From the NCBI GenBank assembly GCA_025455085.1, contig JALONF010000214.1, positions 1 through 6,110 of the forward strand: DNA of 6,110 nt. Reading direction: 5' to 3'. The position numbers and the translations under genes are program-made. Shown piece by piece: positions 1 to 5,721 of this stretch. A model generated the notes under the pieces. That model was not told where the DNA came from. It searched no databases and saw only the letters and a list, made by a program, of their open reading frames with translations. How positions within the stretch are numbered: the stretch's first letter is position 1; each line of letters starts with the position of its first letter. Source of the stretch: Ignavibacteriaceae bacterium (GTDB lineage Bacteria; Bacteroidota; Ignavibacteria; Ignavibacteriales; Ignavibacteriaceae).

Positions 1-522
1 GTTGATTCCGTTTAAACTGATTCTTTCATCCCAATCAACAACGTTTATTGATTTCCATTTTAAATCTTCAATAACATCTTTAGTGTTGTAGGCGACAATA
101 CAATCAAGTTCATGGGGATATTTTTCTGTTAAGGCCTTCAGTGTTTTGTAATCCATATGATCCATATGTGCGTGCGAAAGCAAAACGATATCTGGTTTAG
201 GAATATCTTCAAGCATCAATGCCGGGAGGCTGGCCCTTTCCGGTCCTAGAATGAAACCTTCAATATAAACCCCTACTGCTTCAAAGAAGACCGGATCTGT
301 TAGAATATATTTTCCGAAAAAATTAATAAGAACTGTGGCATGACCAATCCAGGCAATATTAATCTCATCATCTTTCCATTTTTCTAATTTAGGTCTCGAT
401 GAGGGAACAATCATATCTGCAACTGATGGAGAAGTACTCATCCTACTAATAATTTTAGGAGGCAGAATCAACGATCCCGCTGCTGCGATTGCACTGCTTC
501 TTAAAAATTTTCTTCTATCCAT
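1..522 (-). CDS. Tat-exported MBL-fold metal-dependent hydrolase, UlaG/NAPE-PLD-like (partial, 3' end outside window)
   Basis: The N-terminal 174 residues are in the window; the gene runs off the left edge. The start is the ATG at 522-520, which gives a twin-arginine signal (R3-R4-K-F-L, then an Ala/Gly/Leu-rich segment to about residue 22). This suggests folded export across the inner membrane. The mature part begins the metallo-beta-lactamase fold typical of the UlaG/NAPE-PLD-like group: WIGHATVLI at 58-66, LTDPVF at 74-79, GPER at 93-96, and the metal motif SHAHMDH with H117, H119, D121 and H122. In this family those residues bind a binuclear metal centre, usually Zn, and members hydrolyse phosphodiester or lactone bonds. 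The substrate here cannot be read from the sequence. The later metal ligands lie outside the window. No clear Shine-Dalgarno sequence precedes the ATG. It is divergent from the membrane-protein/MarR pair. The family call is firm; the enzymatic activity is not. Confidence 0.88.
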   Translation of the reverse strand, partial: MDRRKFLRSSAIAAAGSLILPPKIISRMSTSPSVADMIVPSSRPKLEKWKDDEINIAWIGHATVLINFFGKYILTDPVFFEAVGVYIEGFILGPERASLPALMLEDIPKPDIVLLSHAHMDHMDYKTLKALTEKYPHELDCIVAYNTKDVIEDLKWKSINVVDWDERISLNGIN

Positions 523-556
523 TCAATAATCTACTGTCTATCTTTCAGGTTAGGAT

Positions 557-590
557 GTTGTTAATCGATTCTGGTTTCACTTCTAACAAC
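557..590. repeat. Inverted repeat in divergent intergenic region (possible operator)
   Basis: A perfect 7-bp inverted repeat, GTTGTTA at 557-563 and TAACAAC at 584-590, is separated by 20 bp. An 8-bp palindrome, AATCGATT (563-570), starts at the end of the left arm. It lies between the divergent hydrolase and membrane-protein/MarR genes, where an operator for the local MarR regulator would be expected. Half-sites of this length occur by chance in AT-rich DNA and the spacing is wide for a MarR dimer, so the regulatory role is only a suggestion. Confidence 0.3.
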
Positions 591-640
591 AAATATAATT
601 GATTCTTAGTTCGATAAAATTTAGTTTGCGTTAGGAATTA

Positions 641-646
641 TATAAT
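641..646 (+). promoter_or_regulatory. Possible -10 box upstream of the membrane-protein/MarR pair
   Basis: TATAAT lies 15 bp before the ATG at 662. There is no good -35 hexamer at the normal spacing, and the surrounding DNA is very AT-rich. If real, the transcript would have a very short leader, in keeping with the absence of a Shine-Dalgarno sequence. Confidence 0.25.
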
Positions 647-661
647 AAATATTGATGTAAA

Positions 662-934
662 ATGATAGACATTCTTATTTCTCTGATTATTGCCGGAATT
701 GCAGGCTCAATTGCACGTTCACTATCAGGTTTCAGCCGGGGTGGCTGCATAATTTCGATTGTGGTTGGATTTATTGGAGCAATGATTGGTTCGTGGCTGT
801 CGCGTGAATTACAATTGCCCGATCCGTTTGTGATAACGATTCGTAGCTCCACATATTATATTTTATGGACAATCATCGGCGCAGTTATTTTTACAGCAGC
901 ACTAAGTTTGATCACACCGGATAAAAAGAAATAG
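662..934 (+). CDS. GlsB/YeaQ/YmgE family small membrane protein (transglycosylase-associated type)
   Basis: A 90-residue integral membrane protein with three hydrophobic segments, at about residues 3-20, 28-46 and 64-84, and a basic tail (DKKK). The first segment is followed by a Ser/Arg/Gly-rich turn (RSLSGFSRGGC, 19-29), then a Gly-rich second helix with GFIGAMIGSWL (36-46). This is the glycine-patterned layout of the GlsB/YeaQ/YmgE family (the 'transglycosylase-associated protein' family). Those proteins are often stress-induced; their biochemical role is poorly known and the transglycosylase label is historical. The length matches the usual 80-90 residues. The start is the only sensible in-frame ATG and lacks a Shine-Dalgarno sequence. 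It ends 10 bp before the MarR gene on the same strand, so the two are probably cotranscribed. Confidence 0.82.
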   Translation: MIDILISLIIAGIAGSIARSLSGFSRGGCIISIVVGFIGAMIGSWLSRELQLPDPFVITIRSSTYYILWTIIGAVIFTAALSLITPDKKK

Positions 935-944
935 TACTTGTCAA

Positions 945-1397
945 ATGGGCAGTCAATTCAAGGGATCAAAAAAAACGACGGAGGCATTAAACAGCTACAT
1001 TAAATTAATCCGTTCGGCCGAGTCATTGAGTTCAAAAATTAATTTGGAGCTGAGTGAATATGGATTAACAGAAAGTCAGTTTGGAGTATTGGATGCTCTC
1101 CTGCATCTCGGACCGATGAAGCATAAAGAGATCGGCAAAAAAATTCTAAAAAGCGGCGGCAATATTACAATGGTGATTAATAATCTTGAGAGACGTGAGC
1201 TAGTTCAGAGAAAAAGAGGAGAGACAGACAAACGCCAATTCATCATTCATCTCACCTCAAAAGGAAAGAATAAAATTCTGGAAACACTCCCTCACATATC
1301 CAAATCCATTAAAAAGCATTTTGAGATATTGAGTAAAGATGAGAAAAAAGAATTACAGCGTCTTTGTAAAATTGTTGGACTGCAGAAGCGAAACTAA
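945..1397 (+). CDS. MarR-family winged-helix transcriptional regulator
   Basis: A 150-residue protein of normal MarR length. N-terminal dimerisation helices (about 10-36) lead into LTESQFGVLDAL (41-52), typical of the family. The winged helix-turn-helix follows, with KHKEIGKKIL (59-68) and a recognition helix around GNITMVINNLERREL (72-86). The wing contains the D-K-R signature (95-97) and ends at IIHLT (100-104). A C-terminal helix, about 115-145, completes the dimer interface. MarR proteins usually act as ligand- or redox-responsive homodimeric repressors that bind palindromes near their own promoter. C141 is the only cysteine and lies in the C-terminal helix, so simple multi-cysteine redox sensing is not evident. 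The likely targets are its own unit with the upstream membrane protein, and perhaps the divergent hydrolase; this is inferred from position. The stop is 1 bp from the end of the convergent sirtuin pseudogene. Confidence 0.92.
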   Translation: MGSQFKGSKKTTEALNSYIKLIRSAESLSSKINLELSEYGLTESQFGVLDALLHLGPMKHKEIGKKILKSGGNITMVINNLERRELVQRKRGETDKRQFIIHLTSKGKNKILETLPHISKSIKKHFEILSKDEKKELQRLCKIVGLQKRN

Positions 1398-1398
1398 A

Positions 1399-2040
1399 TC
1401 AAGAATTGGCTTTCAATTTATATTCTTCAAATATCTTCGGAAGAATTTCTCCCGCCCTGCCGAAGTAAGAATAATTCACTGATGAGGATATCTCCGTTTC
1501 TTCCAGATTTACTTCCACGATTGTTGCACCACTGGCTTTGGCTGTATAAACCAAACCAGCCGCCGGATAAACAACAGCAGAAGTTCCAACAACAAAGAAT
1601 ACGTCCGCTTTCATTGCAGCAAGTTCACCTCCCCGAAACTGATCCTCGGGAAGAAATTCACCAAACCAAACTACACCAGGACGAATCAGACCACCGCAGT
1701 CACATTTAGGAACACCGTGAGAGAAATCTAAATCTTCGTCGTGATTTTTCTTACAGCTAATACAAAAATTCTTTTCGATCTCCTGTGAAGGTTATCAACA
1801 TTTTGAGTCACGACAGTTACATCTTCGAAGTGGTTTTGCATTTCTGCAACTGTAAGGTGGGCTGCATTCGGTTTGGCTTCATGAACAATTTTTCTTCTGT
1901 AATTATACCATTCCCAGACAAGTTCGGGATTTCTTATAAACGCATCAAAGTTTGCCAACTCTTCTGGTTTAAACTTATTCCATAATCCTTCTTTGCCTCT
2001 GAAGGTTGGTATTCCGCTCTCAGCAGAGACGCCTTGTCAG
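1399..2040 (-). pseudogene. Broken Sir2-family NAD-dependent protein deacylase (class III sirtuin, CobB-like)
   Basis: Two overlapping reading frames together give nearly a whole bacterial sirtuin. The first frame, 2036 down to about 1780, holds GVSAESGIPTFRG, WYNYRR and TQNVDNLHR. The second, 1782 down to 1399, holds EIEKNFCISC, the second Zn pair CDC, GGLIRPGVVWFGE and VGTSAVVYPAAGL, and ends in TGA. Where they meet, about 37 bp (my estimate from the family pattern) is missing. The loss shifts the frame and removes the segment with the catalytic His (ELHG). A second lesion near 2034 deletes about 5 bp of the LTGAG loop that binds NAD and leaves an in-frame TGA at 2039-2037. No start codon is visible upstream. 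The Y-x-x-R in WYNYRR marks class III sirtuins, which remove acyl groups such as succinyl from lysine. No nonsense mutation is seen within the two frames (2036-1399), so decay looks recent. Assembly error could explain one indel but hardly both. Confidence 0.88.
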
Positions 2041-2212
2041 TGACGAAAAATGTTTAGTCGTTAGTTTGTTTGTTTTGGTTATATTCAGTTAGTTTTTGCT
2101 TATAGTTCAATAACTTTTCTGTGAAAAACCATATAAAAAAAACTAGTAACTATGTGACAAGAACCATTTACCAATCAACAAATAACAAAAATAAAATTAT
2201 GAATATGATAAA

Positions 2213-2998
2213 TCACTCAAGCTCTTTATTTACTTCTTTTAAAAGCTGTTTTGCCTCTTTCAAATATTCATTATCATCTTCTAAAACGAAAGGAGCTTTT
2301 TCAACTAGAAGAAGATTTTCCTTGGCAAGCTTATATTCATCTTCTTCGATATAAGCTTTTGCAAGTTCAAGGTGAAACATTCGGAAGTTTGGTTTGAGCT
2401 TGACAGCATTTTGAAGTTCTCGTATTGCAACTTCCATATCACCCCAGCCTAAACCAAGCGGCAGCCTTATCAAATAAGACTTTTCACAAACTTTAGCATG
2501 CGTTCTTCCCAACACATAATGTGAAAGTGCCTGGACATAGTTTCCACCATTGTTTAGTTGAATAGCTCTTTCACTATCTGACTTTACATCGTCAACCGTT
2601 CCGATTGCAGAAAAGACTCCTTGAAATAAAGCTATTCTTCCGTTTACGATTGCTCTTCTTAAATAGGTAACAGATTGATCCGGTGCAAGTTTAACAGCAC
2701 TATCTGCGTATGTAAATGACTGTTCATACTTCTTAAGCTTTGCATCCTTCTGCTGATCATTTCCTTCAGGCATTTTGTTAGCGATATCAACAATCGCTCT
2801 GCTTATCCTCCACAATATATCCCAATTAGCAGGAGAAAGCTTATCTGCTTTCTGATATGACTCTAAAGATTTTTGATGATTGAATTCGGTATTGTATTTA
2901 TCTCCTTCCTGTATTAAGCCTTCAACAGTCTGTGGAAAAAGACTGCCGTTAAGTATAGCAGAAAAAAGAAGTACAAGACAAAATGTAAATGTTCTCAT
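2213..2998 (-). CDS. Exported TPR-repeat protein, RMDN (regulator of microtubule dynamics)-like
   Basis: A 261-residue protein with a Sec-type signal peptide (MRTFTFCLVLLFSAILNGSLFPQ), probably cleaved around residues 18-23, so periplasmic or outer-membrane associated. The rest is helical TPR-like repeat: about 26-57 (EGDKYN, then SLESYQKADKLSP), 90-110 (YADSAVKLAPD), 140-165 with HYVLGRTHAKV, 188-205 (AIRELQNAVKLKPN) and 206-237 (FHLELAKAYIEEDEYKLAKENL). The sequence ILWRISRA (61-68) and the later LGRTH and LPLGLGWGDMEVAI (179-192) recall the RMDN/FAM82 TPR layout; that resemblance is from memory, not a search. TPR domains bind protein partners; none can be named. A longer reading frame begins at an ATG at 3055, inside the preceding gene, but the ATG at 2998 gives the signal peptide and has a strong Shine-Dalgarno sequence. 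It follows the exoribonuclease stop by 13 bp, so it is probably in the same operon. Confidence 0.8.
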   Translation of the reverse strand: MRTFTFCLVLLFSAILNGSLFPQTVEGLIQEGDKYNTEFNHQKSLESYQKADKLSPANWDILWRISRAIVDIANKMPEGNDQQKDAKLKKYEQSFTYADSAVKLAPDQSVTYLRRAIVNGRIALFQGVFSAIGTVDDVKSDSERAIQLNNGGNYVQALSHYVLGRTHAKVCEKSYLIRLPLGLGWGDMEVAIRELQNAVKLKPNFRMFHLELAKAYIEEDEYKLAKENLLLVEKAPFVLEDDNEYLKEAKQLLKEVNKELE

Positions 2999-3000
2999 AT

Positions 3001-3009
3001 CTCTCCTTT
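3001..3009 (-). promoter_or_regulatory. Strong ribosome binding site for the exported TPR gene
   Basis: On the minus strand AAAGGAGAG ends two bases before the ATG at 2998, with AAGGAG about 4 bases from the start. It is the only strong Shine-Dalgarno sequence I see in the window. It fixes the TPR start at 2998 rather than the upstream in-frame ATG at 3055. Confidence 0.7.
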
Positions 3010-3011
3010 GA

Positions 3012-4007
3012 TTAATCGAACAAAGATTTTTTTGTGTTCTTTTCAGATGAATCACTTAAATTAAATTTATGAAGATCAGTATCTGCAAGTGGAATGAACC
3101 TGGTCCAGTTAGAATCTGCTTTTAACTCTGAATCAACAGCATTTTTATACGCATTTACTTTTGCGCTTAACTCATCTGCCTGATACAGTGCAATCGCTTC
3201 TGCAGTTTTTGGAACAACCGGTGATGCGTGTTCCAGTTTTCCCTGATGACTTAAAATCAGATGTATAAGATTATTTTCCAACTCTACAGGAAAATCAGCT
3301 ATCTTTTTAATTTCATCACGAACTAAATTTGATGCGATCACAATATGTCCAACAAGTTTACCTTTGTCAGTGTATTCAAATGCGGAATCGTAACTCAGTT
3401 CTTCAATCTTACCAATATCGTGAAGCATCGCCCCTGATATAAGAAGATCTCTGTTCAGGTCAGAATGAAATTCGCACATCAGCTCACAGATGCTAATTAT
3501 TTCCAGCGTATGTTCGAGTAACCCGTGAATGTAAGCATGATGCCAGGATTTGCCAGCCGGGGCAAGAGAGAATTTTTCGAACCTTTCATCACTAAATGTA
3601 TTTGGTAAAAGTTTTTTCAGGTGTTTATCAGAAATGCTTTTCAATTTCTGATTGAATTCCTTTTTCATCTCTTCTAGATTACGTTTCGATACAGGTAAAA
3701 AGTCTCTTGGACTTACACCATCAGATTCCCGTGCAAGTCTAATCGACGATACTCTGATTTGTAATGATCCCTGATATTCTTCAACAGTTCCGGCAACCTT
3801 CACAAGATCGCCAACTTTTCCTCTTGCGGCAAGCTCAGCGAACCCCTCCCAGATATTTGCATTCAGAGATGCTGATTTGTCCCCAAGTTCGGTTGAAAGA
3901 AAGTCGCTTCCGCTTTTTGTGCTACGTAAGTCAATTCTTCTGATAAGCAGGAAATGATCTATCTTATCATTTTTTGAAAGAGTATTTAGTTCTGCTTGGT
4001 TTATCAA
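3012..4007 (-). CDS. YhaM-type 3'-5' exoribonuclease (OB-fold plus HD domain)
   Basis: 331 residues, close to the usual 310-330 for YhaM. Residues about 16-92 form an OB-fold nucleic-acid-binding domain (FLLIRRIDLR, FLSTELGDKSASLNANIW, GDLVKVAGTVEEYQGSLQIRV). An HD metal-dependent phosphohydrolase domain follows, with HHAYIHGLLEHT (156-167), the HD pair H196-D197 in GAMLHDIGK, GH at 220-221, LSHQG (252-256) and ADEL (277-280). YhaM enzymes degrade RNA, and some single-stranded DNA, from the 3' end in the cytoplasm using a divalent metal; all expected HD residues are present. The start appears to be a TTG at 4007. An in-frame TGA lies four codons upstream and no later in-frame ATG precedes the OB-fold. 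No clear Shine-Dalgarno sequence is visible. The gene sits 69 bp downstream of the histidine kinase and 13 bp upstream of the TPR gene on the same strand. YhaM is best known from Firmicutes, but OB-HD homologues occur more widely. Confidence 0.9.
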   Translation of the reverse strand: MINQAELNTLSKNDKIDHFLLIRRIDLRSTKSGSDFLSTELGDKSASLNANIWEGFAELAARGKVGDLVKVAGTVEEYQGSLQIRVSSIRLARESDGVSPRDFLPVSKRNLEEMKKEFNQKLKSISDKHLKKLLPNTFSDERFEKFSLAPAGKSWHHAYIHGLLEHTLEIISICELMCEFHSDLNRDLLISGAMLHDIGKIEELSYDSAFEYTDKGKLVGHIVIASNLVRDEIKKIADFPVELENNLIHLILSHQGKLEHASPVVPKTAEAIALYQADELSAKVNAYKNAVDSELKADSNWTRFIPLADTDLHKFNLSDSSEKNTKKSLFD

Positions 4008-4076
4008 ATGTAAAGATTCTCAAATTTTTAATGGTGGCTCTTATCTTTTATTAATTTTATTCACAAAAATATGCAA

Positions 4077-5558
4077 TCAATTATAAAGTAACGATTCTAT
4101 TTTATCTTTGAGCTGTTCATTAAGTGATGGCTTCTGTTTCAATATTTTTACATTAAAATCCTGATATGATCTGATTAACATTTCGGAAACTGAATCGAGA
4201 AAAACTATGAACGGTATTCTGATATGCTTATGTTTCTCTCTAACTGCACTTATTAGCTGCAAACCATCCATCAAAGGCAGATTGTGTTCAATGATAACCA
4301 GAGAGGGAAACTTGGCAGATATTATTTCAAGCGCTTCAAATGCATTTTCTGCTTTGAGCACTTGAAGAGTTGGGTAATCCTTACTGAGTCCCGACTCCAG
4401 TTCATCCAACTTCTTTGTATCATCAAATACAAGCAAGATATAACTTGTAGCAGCAGGAAGAGTAAAATGGAACTCACTGCCTTTTCCTTCTGCTGAAAAA
4501 AACCACATCTCTCCGCCGTGTTTTTCAACAATCTGTTTTGCAAGCATAAGTCCAAGTCCGCTTCCTTTCTCACCTTTAGTTCCTTCAGTAGAAAAAAGTT
4601 TAGCAATATTGAAAATTTTTTCCTGGTTCACTTCAGAAATTCCAGCACCTTTATCCTTTACAACAAATTCAATTAAATCATTATTATAAATATTCGCCGA
4701 TATTTCCACTGATTCGTTCTCAAAAGAATATTTAATAGCATTACTTATAAGATTCATAAATACTTTGGTAATAAGTCTCTCATCTGCATCAATATAAAAC
4801 GAATCTGGTATCTTAACACTGATATGAATGTTCTTCCGCATTGCCTGACCGGTAAGATATGATACGCAATTGTATGCAATACTTTGACCGTGCAATCTCT
4901 GCATTTCAGTTTTTACTCTACCCGTTTGAATCTGCGACCAGTCAAATAAATGATTAACAAGTTGTAATTGATTATTTGAAGAGTCATAAATAAACTTAAC
5001 ATATTCAGCTTTATCTTTTTCCGGCAGCATATTTTCATTCAGAATAATTTCAGAAAAGCCAAGGATACTCGTAAATGGTGCACGCAAATCGTGTGAGAGG
5101 ACTGAAATAAAACTATCTTTAGATGAATTAAGAAGTTCAAGCTGCTCTTTCTTTGCTTTTAGATCTTCAATTACTTCCGCATAATCAGTAATATCAAATA
5201 TCAATCCGAATCTGTTTAAAATGTTACTATTACTTCCACGTAAAACCCTAATTCTTTCGGACAGTTGAACAATGCTTCCATCTTTTTTTGCAATCCTGTA
5301 ATCCAGCTTAATTATTTCCAGATCAGGATTCTTTTCAAACTCATCCAGTTTTTTTCGATACGATGGTAAATCCTCTTTAATAATCAGAGAAAGCCAGCCA
5401 TATTCAAGTTTTTCAATCTCAGAACTTTTATAACCAGTAACAAATGAAACATTATTAGAATATTTAATAGAAGAGATATCAGAATCGGCTCTCCAGTAAA
5501 ATATTCCTGAAAAATTATTTAAGAATTCGTCAATATTTAAATCAGTTGTTTTTTTCAT
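4077..5558 (-). CDS. PAS-domain histidine kinase with C-terminal degenerate receiver domain
   Basis: 493 residues with no signal peptide or membrane segment, so a cytoplasmic sensor. Residues about 12-128 form a PAS domain (FYWRADSD, VTGYKSSEI, DYRIAKKDGS, LIFDITD). A short coiled coil (128-148) joins it to a HisKA domain with the H-box SVLSHDLRAP, phospho-accepting H156. The HATPase domain has the N-box NLISNAIKYS (269-278), G1 DKGAGI (302-307) and G2 GSGLGL (332-337), so the kinase core looks functional. Residues about 373-490 are a receiver fold. The acidic pair D379-D380, the MDG after the active site (430-432) and the K-P at 476-477 are present. However, the phospho-acceptor position is Glu (E424 in VIIEHNLP), and the usual beta-4 Thr/Ser appears to be Leu. 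The receiver therefore probably cannot take a phosphate in the normal way. No separate response regulator lies nearby. The ATG at 5558 has no clear Shine-Dalgarno sequence. It is first of a probable three-gene unit and divergent from the receptor gene. Confidence 0.92.
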   Translation of the reverse strand: MKKTTDLNIDEFLNNFSGIFYWRADSDISSIKYSNNVSFVTGYKSSEIEKLEYGWLSLIIKEDLPSYRKKLDEFEKNPDLEIIKLDYRIAKKDGSIVQLSERIRVLRGSNSNILNRFGLIFDITDYAEVIEDLKAKKEQLELLNSSKDSFISVLSHDLRAPFTSILGFSEIILNENMLPEKDKAEYVKFIYDSSNNQLQLVNHLFDWSQIQTGRVKTEMQRLHGQSIAYNCVSYLTGQAMRKNIHISVKIPDSFYIDADERLITKVFMNLISNAIKYSFENESVEISANIYNNDLIEFVVKDKGAGISEVNQEKIFNIAKLFSTEGTKGEKGSGLGLMLAKQIVEKHGGEMWFFSAEGKGSEFHFTLPAATSYILLVFDDTKKLDELESGLSKDYPTLQVLKAENAFEALEIISAKFPSLVIIEHNLPLMDGLQLISAVREKHKHIRIPFIVFLDSVSEMLIRSYQDFNVKILKQKPSLNEQLKDKIESLLYN

Positions 5559-5721
5559 TTAAAATGATTCTTGCAGAATTCTGAATACACATCTTTTCAA
5601 AATTGCATATCTCAATTATAAAGAATAATTGCAACTAATAACAGGAATCTCATACTACAACAGAACTTTAATATGTTTGTAATTGTTAAATAGATAAATT
5701 TTTACAAATAGAATGAATTTT
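5559..5721. promoter_or_regulatory. Divergent promoter region between the histidine kinase and the TonB-dependent receptor
   Basis: This 163-bp AT-rich spacer separates two outward-facing genes, so it should hold promoters for both. TTTG at 5676-5679 and TAAATTTT at 5695-5702 faintly recall the Bacteroidota -33/-7 pattern (TTTG and TAnnTTTG), but the second lacks its final G and the spacing is short. I see no strong hairpin or operator. Confidence 0.4.

Noticed and set aside
631..852. Minus-strand 73-residue open frame opposite the GlsB-type gene
   Set aside because: The plus-strand frame has clear family features and membrane segments; the minus frame has none.
1422..1446. Inverted repeat ATTCTTC/GAAGAAT as a terminator for the MarR gene
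   Set aside because: The stem is short and AT-rich, the loop is 11 nt, there is no T-run after it, and it lies within conserved sirtuin coding sequence that explains it.
1482..1709. Plus-strand open frame rich in Gln, Pro and His
   Set aside because: It lies opposite the well-supported sirtuin sequence, has low-complexity composition and shows no recognisable domain; it is an antisense shadow.
2135..2150. T8 tract (minus strand) downstream of the TPR gene as a terminator
   Set aside because: The adjacent TAGTTACTA can form only a 3-bp stem, so there is no convincing hairpin.
2041..2212. Small gene or RNA in the spacer between the TPR gene and the sirtuin pseudogene
   Set aside because: The spacer is AT-rich with no coding pattern, ribosome binding site or stable structure visible; the plus-strand frame starting at 2121 continues as antisense of the TPR gene.
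4322..4606. Alternative minus-strand frame inside the histidine kinase
   Set aside because: It overlaps the HATPase and receiver coding sequence in another frame and has no domain signal.
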